DNA of 49,701 nt. It comes from Clostridiales bacterium UBA5888 (GTDB lineage Bacteria; Bacillota; Clostridia; Oscillospirales; Oscillospiraceae). A program made the position numbers and the translations under genes. Numbering within the stretch: position 1 is the first letter of the stretch; every line of letters starts with the position of its first letter. The stretch covers positions 1-49,701 of the forward strand of contig DJEW01000011.1 of the NCBI GenBank assembly GCA_002431965.1, in the 5' to 3' direction. The notes beneath the pieces were generated by a model that was given only the letters and a program-made list of their open reading frames with translations, ran no database searches and was not told the origin of the DNA. Of this stretch, positions 24,830 to 32,565 are shown piece by piece.

Positions 24830-25924
24830 ATGACCAGAATAGACATATTTTCCGGCTTCCTCGGCGCAGGGAAAACAACGCTCATCCGCAAGCTCATTGC
24901 AGAGGCGTACAAGGGCGAGAAGCTTGTGCTGATAGAAAACGAATTCGGCGAGATCGCAATTGACGGCGGCTTCCTCAAGGATGCCGGCGTGGAGATCACC
25001 GAGATGAATTCCGGCTGCATCTGCTGCACCCTCGTCGGCGACTTTGAAAAGGCGCTCAAGAAGGTTATGGACGAGTATGCGCCAGACCGCATCATTATAG
25101 AGCCGTCAGGCGTGGGCAAGCTCAGCGACGTGGCGCGCGCGGTAGAGCAGGTAGAGGGCGCGTCGGTAGGCGCGAAGGTGACCGTTGTGGACGCGGGCAA
25201 GTGCCGCATGTATATGCGCAATTTCGGCGAATTCTTCAACGATCAGGTCGAGAACGCGGACATTATCGTCCTGAGCCGCACCGATACCGCGCCGGAGAGC
25301 AAGGTCGTCGCGGCAAGCGAGCTTCTGCACAGGCTCAACCCGACTGCCAGTCTCATCACAACCCCGTGGAGCAAGCTCGATGGGATGCAGATAAAGGCGG
25401 CGATGGACGGCGACGCGCTGAAAAAGGATATGGAGCATATGGAGCATGAGACCTGCGAGCACCATCACGACCATCATGACCATGACGGGCACGGGTGCTG
25501 CTGCGGTCACGACCATGACCATGACCATGACCATGACGAGCATGAGCATCATCATGACCATGAGCACGGCGAGGGCTGCACCTGCGGCTGCCACGACCAT
25601 GACCACGACCACGACCATGACGGGCATCACCATCATCACCATGCCGACGAGATATTTACCTCCTGGGGCGTGGAGACGCCGAAAAAATTCACTGAGAGCG
25701 CGCTGCGCGCCATGCTCGACGAGCTTGCCGACAGCGGCAGATTCGGCACTGTACTGCGCGCCAAGGGCTTTGTAGACGCATCCGACGGCGAATGGATATA
25801 CTTTGACTACGTTCCCGGCGAGGCTGACATCCGCCGCGGCAACGCCGCCGTCACCGGCCGCCTGTGCGTGATCGGCTCGAAGCTCAACGAGGCGGCGCTG
25901 AAGGAGCTGTTTGAGATTGAGTAA
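24830..25924 (+). CDS. CobW/COG0523-family GTPase metallochaperone with long His-rich insert
   Basis: The ATG at 24830 follows TGGAGGT. The 364-residue protein has Walker A GFLGAGKTT (9-17), the family's metal-binding motif SGCICCTL (CxCC at 63-66), Walker B-like IIIEPSGVGKL, and a C-terminal CobW_C domain (about 275-364). Between them, residues 203-272 form an extreme low-complexity stretch of His, Asp, Glu and Cys (HDHDHDHDHDEHEH, HDHDHDHDHDGHHHHHH, and CCC and CTCGC clusters) that should hold many zinc or nickel ions. Expected role: zinc (or another metal) insertion into client proteins under limitation, or storage. The usual NKxD guanine-specificity motif is replaced by SRTD. It forms an operon with a second P-loop protein that overlaps it by about 8 bases. 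Confidence 0.92.
   Translation: MTRIDIFSGFLGAGKTTLIRKLIAEAYKGEKLVLIENEFGEIAIDGGFLKDAGVEITEMNSGCICCTLVGDFEKALKKVMDEYAPDRIIIEPSGVGKLSDVARAVEQVEGASVGAKVTVVDAGKCRMYMRNFGEFFNDQVENADIIVLSRTDTAPESKVVAASELLHRLNPTASLITTPWSKLDGMQIKAAMDGDALKKDMEHMEHETCEHHHDHHDHDGHGCCCGHDHDHDHDHDEHEHHHDHEHGEGCTCGCHDHDHDHDHDGHHHHHHADEIFTSWGVETPKKFTESALRAMLDELADSGRFGTVLRAKGFVDASDGEWIYFDYVPGEADIRRGNAAVTGRLCVIGSKLNEAALKELFEIE
25511..25630 (+). repeat. Tandem GACCAT hexamer repeats inside the CobW gene
   Basis: GACCAT is repeated four times from 25511, and GACCAT/GACCAC units recur from 25595 to about 25620, encoding the Asp-His runs. Such a tract can gain or lose units by slippage, changing metal capacity in frame because the unit is six bases. 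Confidence 0.7.
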
Positions 25925-26873
25925 GAAAACAAACGATATTCCGGTATACCTGTTCACGGGTTTTCTGGAGAGCGGCAAGACCAGATTCATTCAGGAGACG
26001 CTGGAGGACAAGCGCTTCTGCAACGGCGAGCGGACGCTGCTTCTGGTGTGCGAGGAGGGCGAGGAGGAGTACGCGCCCGACCAGTTTGCCGATAAGAACG
26101 TCTTTATCCGCGAGGTGGAGACGGCGGAGGAGCTGAACGCAGGGAAGCTGTCGCTCTGGCTGAACGAGACGGAGGCGGAGCGCGTCGTCATTGAATACAA
26201 CGGAATGTGGCTTCTCGATGCGCTTTACAGCGCTATGCCCGAGGGCTGGATGGTGTATCAGGAATTCATGTTTGCCGATGCAACCACGTTTATCAGCTAC
26301 AATGCCAATATGCGCCAGCTTGTCTACGACAAGCTGAAAAGCTGCGAGCTGGTGGTGTTCAACCGCTTTAAGCCGGATATGGACAAGATGGAATTCCACA
26401 AGATCGTCCGCGCCGCCTCCCGGCGCGCCGACATCGCATATGAGTACGAGGACGGAAAGGTGGAATATGACGACATTGTCGATCCGCTGCCGTTTGACAT
26501 CGACGCGCCGATCATCGAAATAGGTGATGCGGATTTTGCCGAGTGGTACCGCGACCTCTCGGAAGAGCCGAAGAAATATGAAAACAAGACGGTGCGCTTC
26601 AAGTGCCGCGCGCTTGTGCGCAAAAAAATGCCGGAGCACTGCTTCATTGTCGGGCGGCACGTCATGACCTGCTGCGTGGAGGATATTCAGTTCGCGGGGC
26701 TGGTATGCCAGTGGGACAAGGCGGACACTATTCAGGACGACAGCTGGCTGATCCTCACGGCGCGCGTCAACTTCAAGTTCAATCGCGCCTACTCCCGCAA
26801 GGGACCGGTGCTGACCTATATCGACGCGCAGCCCTGTCAGGCGCCGGAGCAGCCAGTGGCGACATTCTATTAA
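25917..26873 (+). CDS. CobW-like P-loop protein fused to a DUF1980/TIGR03943-like C-terminal domain
   Basis: The likely start is TTG 25917, 10 bases after AAGGAG and overlapping the stop of the upstream gene; TTG 25911 is also in frame. The 318-residue protein opens with a P-loop, LFTGFLESGKT, similar to CobW but lacks the CxCC motif. Its C-terminal third reads KTVRFKCRALVRK...GRHVMTCCVED...WLILTARV...PVLTYIDAQPCQAP, closely following the C-terminal domain of TIGR03943/DUF1980 proteins (YcgQ), which in Bacillus sit beside the CobW zinc chaperone YciC under Zur control. The fusion of both partners in one chain is notable. The paired cysteines in MTCCVED may bind metal. Role in zinc homeostasis is inferred from family and neighbour. 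Confidence 0.8.
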   Translation: MSKKTNDIPVYLFTGFLESGKTRFIQETLEDKRFCNGERTLLLVCEEGEEEYAPDQFADKNVFIREVETAEELNAGKLSLWLNETEAERVVIEYNGMWLLDALYSAMPEGWMVYQEFMFADATTFISYNANMRQLVYDKLKSCELVVFNRFKPDMDKMEFHKIVRAASRRADIAYEYEDGKVEYDDIVDPLPFDIDAPIIEIGDADFAEWYRDLSEEPKKYENKTVRFKCRALVRKKMPEHCFIVGRHVMTCCVEDIQFAGLVCQWDKADTIQDDSWLILTARVNFKFNRAYSRKGPVLTYIDAQPCQAPEQPVATFY

Positions 26874-26901
26874 ACAGCAGAACATATACAGCGAACACAT
26901 G

Positions 26902-26934
26902 AAAATATGACCGACTTATGCCGGTCATATTTTT
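26902..26934 (+). terminator. Terminator of the CobW operon
   Basis: AAAATATGACCG (26902-26913), 8-base loop, CGGTCATATTTT (26922-26933), plus a further T. Perfect 12-bp stem. Confidence 0.88.
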
Positions 26935-26958
26935 GAATTATACAGAAGGAGACGAGAG

Positions 26959-27612
26959 ATGCGGTATAAATGCCTTGTTTTTGACCACGACGACACGGTC
27001 GTTGACAGCACTGCCACCATACACTACCCCTGCTTTGTCGAGTACACCAGAACGCGCTATCCGGGAAAAACGTGCACGCTGGAGGAGTACTTCATCCGTA
27101 ACTTTGACCCCGGCTTTCTCGAATTCTGCCGCGACGAATACGGCATGGACGACAACGACATCGCGGATGAGACGGAGTATTGGCGCGCATGGGTCAATGA
27201 CCACATACCGACCGCCTACCCCGGCATAAAGGAGATAATGGAGCGAGAGCGGCGCGAGGGCGGACTTATCTGTGTTGTGTCGCACTCGATAGAATATAAT
27301 ATCCTGCGCGACTACAAGGCGAACGATCTGCCGATGCCGGACGCGGTGTACGGATGGGAGCGTCCTGTGGAAGAACGCAAGCCGAATGCCTTCCCGCTTG
27401 AGGACATCATGCGGCGCTTCGACCTTGCGCCGTCCGAACTTCTGATGATAGACGATCTTAAACCGGGGTACGACATGGCGCTCAAATGCGGCGTGGACTT
27501 TGCAGCGGTCGGCTGGAGCAGCGATGTGCCGCAGATCGAGGCGTTTATGCGAAAAAATTGTTCCAACTACTTCAAGACCGTTGCAGAGCTTGACAGGTTT
27601 CTGCAAGGCTGA
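26959..27612 (+). CDS. HAD-superfamily hydrolase (phosphoglycolate phosphatase-like)
   Basis: The 217-residue protein has the HAD motifs: I, VFDHDDTVVDS (nucleophile Asp9 and Asp11); II, the serine in VVSHSIEYN; III, lysine in EERKPNAFPLED; IV, LLMIDDLKPGYDMA. The cap is inserted after motif I (class C1), as in phosphoglycolate/beta-phosphoglucomutase relatives. The reading DHDDT instead of the common DxDGT marks a Clostridial subgroup. It is preceded by AAGGAG and starts 25 bases after the CobW terminator, so it could receive read-through. Substrate unknown. Confidence 0.88.
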   Translation: MRYKCLVFDHDDTVVDSTATIHYPCFVEYTRTRYPGKTCTLEEYFIRNFDPGFLEFCRDEYGMDDNDIADETEYWRAWVNDHIPTAYPGIKEIMERERREGGLICVVSHSIEYNILRDYKANDLPMPDAVYGWERPVEERKPNAFPLEDIMRRFDLAPSELLMIDDLKPGYDMALKCGVDFAAVGWSSDVPQIEAFMRKNCSNYFKTVAELDRFLQG

Positions 27613-27629
27613 AAACTGTGACACTGTAC

Positions 27630-27669
27630 ATAAAGACCGGGCGTTTCGGTGAAGCGCCCGGTCTTTATA
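27630..27669. terminator. Bidirectional terminator between the HAD and ilvA genes
   Basis: ATAAAGACCGGGCGTTTC (27630-27647), GGT, GAAGCGCCCGGTCTTTAT (27651-27668): an 18-bp stem with one G-T pair. Confidence 0.88.
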
Positions 27670-27695
27670 CTATATTACAATGTTATTGCTTAATG

Positions 27696-28904
27696 CTATT
27701 GCTCGTGCACCTTATAGCCCTGCGCACGAAGAGCGCTCAGCACGCTCTCGCCGTGCTCGCTGCCGGCAACCTCGCAGGCGATATGTACGGTCGTTTCGTT
27801 CGGGTTGAGCCCGAGACTGAGCTTGTCATGCTCAACGGTGAGAATATTGGCGCGCGAGGCGGCAATGACGTCCAGCATCCGCGCGAGACTGCCGGGGCGG
27901 TCAAGAAGCGTGACCGTGAACTTCATGCGCCTGTGGCGCGCGACAAGCCCCTGCTCAATGATGCACTGAACAAAGCTGACGTCAATATTGCCGCCGGAGA
28001 GCACGCACACGACGTTTTTCCCCGCCGCGGCTATCTTTCCGTTCAGTACCGCCGCCAGCGGCGTCGCGCCGGCAGGCTCTACAATCTGCTTTGAGCGCTC
28101 CATCAGCTGCAGTATCGCGTCGGATATTTCAAGGTCGGACACGGTGACGACGCCGTCCGCCCAGCGGCGGATAAGCCCGACCGTCATGTCGCCGGGGGCT
28201 TTCACGGCGATGCCGTCGGCGATGGTGGAGGCGGTGTCGGTTGTGACGAGGCGGCCCTCCATGAAGCTCCGGGCGATCGCGTCCGCGCCCTCCGCCTGCA
28301 CGCCGTATACCTTCACCGAGGGCTTGAGCTGCTTTGCCGCCGCCGCAACGCCCGCGAGAAGCCCACCGCCGCCCGCGGGGACGATGATTATGTCCGCCTG
28401 GGGCAGCTGCTCGAGTATCTCCAGAGCAAGAGTGCCCTGCCCGGTCATGACCTCAATGTCATTATAAGGATGCAGGAATTTTGCGCCCTCGTCGCGGCAG
28501 ATGCGGCACGCCTCGGCGTAGGCGTCGTCATAACAGCTGCCAGCAAGGACAACGCGCGCGCCGTAGCCCTCTGTCGCCTGAACCTTCGCGATGGGCGCTG
28601 TCTCGGGCATGACGATGGTGGCGGGAATGGAGAACATCTTCGCCGCATACGCAACGCCCTGTGCGTGATTGCCGGCGGAGGAGGCGACGACGCCGCCGCG
28701 CTCGCCGCGCGCGGCCATGGAGGCGAGCTTGTTGCTCGCGCCGCGCAGCTTGAACGAGCCGGTCTTCTGCCGGTTTTCACACTTGAGGAATATATCTCCG
28801 CCGGTCATGGCGGAGAATGTCGCGGAGTGCTCAAGCTCCGTGCGGTGGATTATCGGCGCTATGCGCTCCGCCGCGAGGCGGAATTCGTCCAATGCAATGT
28901 CCAT
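27696..28904 (-). CDS. ilvA: Threonine ammonia-lyase (dehydratase) with C-terminal ACT domain
   Basis: The ATG at 28904 has GGGAGG 6 bases upstream; longer in-frame starts run into glgB. The 402-residue enzyme has the PLP lysine in KTGSFKLRGASNK (Lys52), the glycine-rich phosphate loop VPAGGGGLLAG, and a single ACT domain (about 328-402, KFTVTLLDRPGSLARMLDVI). It deaminates threonine to 2-oxobutanoate for isoleucine synthesis or for energy. The single ACT domain is the short form typical of Clostridia, between catabolic TdcB and two-ACT IlvA; its effector is not clear. It follows glgB by 13 bases and is probably co-transcribed with it, an unusual pairing. Confidence 0.95.
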   Translation of the reverse strand: MDIALDEFRLAAERIAPIIHRTELEHSATFSAMTGGDIFLKCENRQKTGSFKLRGASNKLASMAARGERGGVVASSAGNHAQGVAYAAKMFSIPATIVMPETAPIAKVQATEGYGARVVLAGSCYDDAYAEACRICRDEGAKFLHPYNDIEVMTGQGTLALEILEQLPQADIIIVPAGGGGLLAGVAAAAKQLKPSVKVYGVQAEGADAIARSFMEGRLVTTDTASTIADGIAVKAPGDMTVGLIRRWADGVVTVSDLEISDAILQLMERSKQIVEPAGATPLAAVLNGKIAAAGKNVVCVLSGGNIDVSFVQCIIEQGLVARHRRMKFTVTLLDRPGSLARMLDVIAASRANILTVEHDKLSLGLNPNETTVHIACEVAGSEHGESVLSALRAQGYKVHEQ

Positions 28905-28917
28905 ATATAGCCTCCCA

Positions 28918-30831
28918 TTAAGTCTCTTCGGTCTTCGGCAGCTCCACGATGATGGATTCAAACGGGCGCAGATCATAGCTGATGCTGTATTGACGTCCGT
29001 CGCACTCGCCGCTGTGCGCGGTAAGCGGCGGAATATCGCCGCGCTCGCCGGGACCGCCCGCGCCCGGAAGACTGTCATACGTGCTGAACACGCGCTTATA
29101 AAGCCCCGCGCCCGGAACGCCGCAGCGATAGCCGTTATGCTGCAGCGGCGAGAATGAGCACACCACCAGCACCGCACCGTCATAGTTCCAGGGGTTGCGG
29201 CGGATGAAGCTTATGATGTTGCGGTCGGAATCGGTGCTGTTGACCCACTCAAAGGTCGCGGGATTTTTCGAATCGCAGTGCAGAGAGGGATACAATTTAT
29301 ATATGCCTATGAGATTGCGCACGCACTGCATCACATCCCTGTGCCCAAAGTCGCTTGCAAGCGCCCAGTTTATCTCGCGGTTTTCGTCCCATTCCCGATC
29401 CTCGGCGAACTCCTGCCCCATGAAAAGGAGCTTTTTTCCCGGGTGCGTGAACTGAAATGTATAAAGGCTTTTGAGCGTGGCGAGCTGCTGCCCGACGTCG
29501 CCGGGGGCTTTCGTGAGCATCGGGTGCTTGAGGTGGACGACCTCGTCATGGCTCAGCACGAGCACATAATTCTCCGTAAAGGCATAGTCCGCCGTGTGCG
29601 TGAGCTTCCCATGCAGCCAGTGGCGGTATATGGGGTCTTCCTCAATATATTTGAGCGTGTCGTTCATCCAGCCCATGTTCCATTTGAACTCAAACCCAAG
29701 CCCGCCGTCCTCGACGCTTGCCGTAACGCCGGGGAGGATGGACGAATCCTCGGCAATAAGGTACGCGCCGGTTCTGCCGGTCACGGCGGAGTTGAGCTGG
29801 CGCAGGAACTCCGTGCTCTCCAGATTTTCAGACCCGCCGAACTTATTCGGACGCCACTGGGCGCGCCCAAAGCTTGTGTACAGCATTGCAGCGACAGCGT
29901 CCACGCGCAGCGCGTCAATGTGGAATTCGCGCACCCAATAGAACGCGCTGGATATTAGAAAGCTCCTGACCTCGCCCTTGCTGTGATCAAACGCCTTCGT
30001 TCCCCATTCGGGGTATTCCGCGAGCAGCGGGTCGGCGGATTCATACAGTGCCGTCCCGTCGAAGCACTCAAGAGCAAAGCTGTCCTTGGGAAAGTGCGCC
30101 GGGACCCAGTCGAGTATGACGCCGATGCCATGGGTGTGCATCGTGTCCACAAAATAGCGAAAGTCGTTCGGCGAGCCGTGGCGCGCGGTCGGGCAGAAGT
30201 ACCCTGTCACCTGATAGCCCCATGACCCGTCAAACGGGTATTCGCAGATGCCGATAAGCTCCACATGCGTGTAGCCCATGAAGTTAAGGTATTCCGCCAG
30301 CTCGTCGGCAAGGCGGCGGTAGTTGAGAAAACCATCCGGATTGAGGGAGTAATCCTTCTTCCATGAGCCGAGGTGCACTTCGTATATAGCCATGGGCTTT
30401 TCAAGGGCGCTTTCCCGCGCAAATGCGGCGCGAATGTCGGTGTCGTGCCAGATGTAGCCGTTGAGCGGGCACACGACAGAGCCGCTCGCCGGGCGAAGCT
30501 CCGAACGGAAAGCAAAGGGGTCGGACTTATAGCGCTTTATGCCGTCCGCACCGACGACGACGTATCTGTATACGTCGCCCGCGCGCACGCCGGGGATAAA
30601 GATCTCCCACATCCCGGCCTCGGTCAGGCGCATCTGCCCTGCACCCTCGTCCCAGCCTGTCACGGAGGTTATCACGCTGACGCTCTGCGCGTGCGGCGCC
30701 CACAGGCAGAAGCGCACGCCCGTTTTCCCGCCCTCGCGGCGGATATGCGCGCCGAGCTTTTTATAGCAGGAGTAGCTTTTGCCGCGGCGGAAGTTCTCGC
30801 CGTCGCGCACGGTGAAGGAAGTATTGCCCAT
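28918..30831 (-). CDS. glgB: 1,4-alpha-glucan branching enzyme
   Basis: The 637-residue enzyme has an N-terminal CBM48 domain (about 25-115, RFCLWAPHAQSVSV), a GH13 barrel with the catalytic triad Asp311 (ALRVDAVAAM), Glu361 (YLIAEDSS) and Asp429 (LSHDEVVH), the branching-enzyme signature YEVHLGSWKK and FMGQEFAEDREW, and a C-terminal all-beta domain. It creates alpha-1,6 branches in glycogen. It stands without glgA, glgC, glgD or glgP, so the rest of the pathway is elsewhere. The C-terminal domain has an insertion-like stretch (about 590-615, rich in Gly/Pro). It heads the operon with ilvA. Confidence 0.96.
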   Translation of the reverse strand: MGNTSFTVRDGENFRRGKSYSCYKKLGAHIRREGGKTGVRFCLWAPHAQSVSVITSVTGWDEGAGQMRLTEAGMWEIFIPGVRAGDVYRYVVVGADGIKRYKSDPFAFRSELRPASGSVVCPLNGYIWHDTDIRAAFARESALEKPMAIYEVHLGSWKKDYSLNPDGFLNYRRLADELAEYLNFMGYTHVELIGICEYPFDGSWGYQVTGYFCPTARHGSPNDFRYFVDTMHTHGIGVILDWVPAHFPKDSFALECFDGTALYESADPLLAEYPEWGTKAFDHSKGEVRSFLISSAFYWVREFHIDALRVDAVAAMLYTSFGRAQWRPNKFGGSENLESTEFLRQLNSAVTGRTGAYLIAEDSSILPGVTASVEDGGLGFEFKWNMGWMNDTLKYIEEDPIYRHWLHGKLTHTADYAFTENYVLVLSHDEVVHLKHPMLTKAPGDVGQQLATLKSLYTFQFTHPGKKLLFMGQEFAEDREWDENREINWALASDFGHRDVMQCVRNLIGIYKLYPSLHCDSKNPATFEWVNSTDSDRNIISFIRRNPWNYDGAVLVVCSFSPLQHNGYRCGVPGAGLYKRVFSTYDSLPGAGGPGERGDIPPLTAHSGECDGRQYSISYDLRPFESIIVELPKTEET

Positions 30832-30865
30832 GATCCTCTCCTCTCTTTTGCTGTGCCGGATAAAT

Positions 30866-30898
30866 CTGTTCTTGCTGCATCATGCTGCGCTGCCTCAA
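30866..30898 (-). repeat. Copy of the dispersed repeat (right end)
   Basis: 27 of 33 bases match the right end of the 8164-8355 element (8323-8355) with no gaps; it lies in the glgB leader, 35 bases before the start codon. Confidence 0.55.
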
Positions 30899-31036
30899 GT
30901 ATACCACGGTTTGCGCACGGATAAAAGAGGAAAGTTTGCCTTTTATCAGACCAACTTCACAGATCGTTCGCGCAATATTAAAAAATCGTCTGATTTATTC
31001 TCATAATCTCCTTAAAAGTTGCTGTTATCATATGAC

Positions 31037-31060
31037 CATGCTGAACGAGAGAACAGCATG
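31037..31060. promoter_or_regulatory. Inverted repeat upstream of the PepSY-like gene
   Basis: CATGCTG (31037-31043), 10 bases, CAGCATG (31054-31060), 52 bases before the start codon. Possible operator; no clear -10/-35 pair is seen beside it. Confidence 0.4.
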
Positions 31061-31112
31061 AAAGCACTGGAAGTAAGAAAGAACAGGAAACACTCTGAAA
31101 GGAGAATTGACA

Positions 31113-31376
31113 ATGAATAAATACATGACTGAAAACGAAGCTTATAAGCTGGTTCTGAACGAGCTGGGGCTGAACGGCGAGAGAACATATCTGCTCTCAT
31201 CCTCGCGTAACGGCGAATATGCCGAGCTTGAGCTGTGGACGGAATGGCTGCGCTACGACTGCTGGGTCGATATGACGCGCGGCGAGCTTGTGGGCGTTGA
31301 CTGCGAGCCGTCCAACGAGGAGGAGCTGGAGTCCGCTCTCATCGCGGAGGCGCGCGGTGAGATCGCCGCGGCGTAA
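31113..31376 (+). CDS. Small PepSY-like protein, cytoplasmic
   Basis: The ATG at 31113 follows AAAGGAGA and gives an 87-residue acidic protein. I do not recognise it by name. The pattern of an N-terminal helix (ENEAYKLVLNELGL), two strands (ELELWTEWLRYDCWVDM) and a turn then strand (TRGELVGVDCEP) resembles one PepSY unit, where a TG-E-I/L turn follows a tyrosine/tryptophan-rich strand. It has no signal peptide or membrane span, unlike most PepSY proteins. It is monocistronic, with its own terminator and an inverted repeat upstream, which suggests regulated expression. Confidence 0.7.
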   Translation: MNKYMTENEAYKLVLNELGLNGERTYLLSSSRNGEYAELELWTEWLRYDCWVDMTRGELVGVDCEPSNEEELESALIAEARGEIAAA

Positions 31377-31390
31377 GAAAGTATAATGCA

Positions 31391-31438
31391 AATTCCCGAT
31401 ATGTGCAGATCCGCGTTTGCGCATATCGGGAATTTTTT
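31391..31438 (+). terminator. Terminator of the PepSY-like gene
   Basis: AATTCCCGATATGTGC (31391-31406) pairs with GCGCATATCGGGAATT (31419-31434) with one G-T pair; T-run follows. Confidence 0.88.
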
Positions 31439-31506
31439 GTATGCGGAGCAGCGAATCTGCGGTATAATCAAGGCACGAGCTATATGCGTCAAAAAATTTT
31501 AATTGT

Positions 31507-31522
31507 TACCCTGCGTAGGGTA
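31507..31522. promoter_or_regulatory. Likely MerR operator
   Basis: TACCCT (31507-31512), GCGT, AGGGTA (31517-31522): a perfect 6-4-6 inverted repeat, much like the ACCCTnnCGTnnGGGT dyads bound by Mta/TipA-type MerR proteins. It lies 55 bases before the MerR start. Confidence 0.65.
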
Positions 31523-31577
31523 TTGCTTGTGACGCTGCGTAATGCGCTATCATAGGCGGCGAAGGAGGGAAAGCGCT

Positions 31578-32315
31578 ATGTCAAAATATACGACTGGCGA
31601 GCTGGCAAAGCTCTGCGGCGTGACCGTGCGGACAGTGCAGTACTATGACACGCGGGGCATACTCGTCCCCAGTGAGCTGTCCGAGGGCGGTCGCCGCCTG
31701 TATTCCGGGAACGACCTGAAGCGGATGCGGATCATCTGCTTTCTGCGCGGTCTTGGCATATCCATCAGCAGCATAAGCGAGCTTATGACCGAGGAGGATG
31801 ACCCGGAGGGCGTCATATCCGCGCTCATCGCCGCACAGGAGCGCACGCTGCGCGCCGAGCTTGACGAGCGGCAGAAAAAGCTCAATATGCTTGACGATGT
31901 GCGCCGCGAGCTGAAAAACGTATCCGGCTTCACAGTATACTCCATAGCCGACATAGCCTATGCAATGGAAAACAAGAACAAAATGAAAAGGCTGCACGCG
32001 GCGCTGCTTGCCACAGGCATACCCGTCAGCGTGCTGCAATGGGCGGGCATAATACTCTGGATACTGCGCGGCGTATGGCAGCTTTTCGCCGTGTGGGCGG
32101 CTGTCGCCGCGGTATACGCCGTGTGGGTCAGCCGGTACTATTTCAAAAGAGTTGCCTATATCTGCCCGCAGTGCCACACGGTCTTCAAGCCCACGCTGCG
32201 CGAGGCGTTCTGGGCGCGGCACACGCCCACGCTCAGAAAGCTCACTTGCACCTGCTGCGGGCACAACGGCTTCTGCGTGGAGACATATTACAGCGGAGAG
32301 GGCGAAAAGCAGTAG
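31578..32315 (+). CDS. MerR-family regulator with membrane segments and C-terminal zinc ribbon
   Basis: The ATG at 31578 follows AAGGAGGG. The 245-residue protein has a MerR winged helix (1-72, KYTTGELAKLCGVTVRTVQY with the GG-RLY wing), a dimerisation coiled coil (about 80-115), two hydrophobic segments (about 148-162 and 166-184), and a C-terminal four-cysteine ribbon (CPQC at 196-199 and CTCC at 224-227). So it appears to be a DNA-binding protein tied to the membrane, with a cytoplasmic metal-binding end. This layout recurs in gut Clostridia but I know of no characterised example. A perfect dyad upstream suggests autoregulation. No target operon adjoins it. Confidence 0.85.
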   Translation: MSKYTTGELAKLCGVTVRTVQYYDTRGILVPSELSEGGRRLYSGNDLKRMRIICFLRGLGISISSISELMTEEDDPEGVISALIAAQERTLRAELDERQKKLNMLDDVRRELKNVSGFTVYSIADIAYAMENKNKMKRLHAALLATGIPVSVLQWAGIILWILRGVWQLFAVWAAVAAVYAVWVSRYYFKRVAYICPQCHTVFKPTLREAFWARHTPTLRKLTCTCCGHNGFCVETYYSGEGEKQ

Positions 32316-32339
32316 CGCGGCGTAAGAAAAAGGGAAAAG

Positions 32340-32374
32340 CATCAGGCAGCAGTCGACGCGACTGCTGCCTGATG
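32340..32374. terminator. Terminator between MerR and RHH genes
   Basis: CATCAGGCAGCAGTCG (32340-32355), ACG, CGACTGCTGCCTGATG (32359-32374): a perfect 16-bp stem, then TACTTTTATT. Confidence 0.82.
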
Positions 32375-32387
32375 TACTTTTATTGGA

Positions 32388-32555
32388 TCATAGTTCTATT
32401 TTTCCATGCTCCCTTTCAAATGCGGCGATCCTTTTCTTTATCATTTGCTCAAGTTCCTTGTTCTTTGTCCTTCCCTCATATTCCGCGACATAGCCGAGTT
32501 TGTCCAGCAGCTCCTGTTCCACACGCAGTGTATACCTGCTCAAACTGTCCTTCAT
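32388..32555 (-). CDS. Arc-type ribbon-helix-helix protein, 55 residues
   Basis: A short gene, easily missed. The product runs MKDSLSRYTLRVEQELL (strand then helix 1), a GYVAEYEGRTKN turn and KELEQMIKKRIAAFEREHGK (helix 2 and tail). SRYTLRV is the DNA-contacting beta strand of Arc/MetJ-type ribbon-helix-helix proteins, and EGRTKNKELEQMI matches the family's turn and second helix. GGAGG lies 4 bases before the ATG, and the start is 10 bases after the TetR stop, so the two are one operon. It may bind DNA on its own as a dimer; no antitoxin-toxin partner is seen next to it, as the downstream side is a terminator. Confidence 0.85.
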   Translation of the reverse strand: MKDSLSRYTLRVEQELLDKLGYVAEYEGRTKNKELEQMIKKRIAAFEREHGKIEL

Positions 32556-32565
32556 TCTGCCTCCT

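Noticed and set aside
25511..25630. Regular hexamer repeats as a CRISPR-like or minisatellite array
   Set aside because: No spacers; the units are codons for Asp-His within the CobW reading frame.
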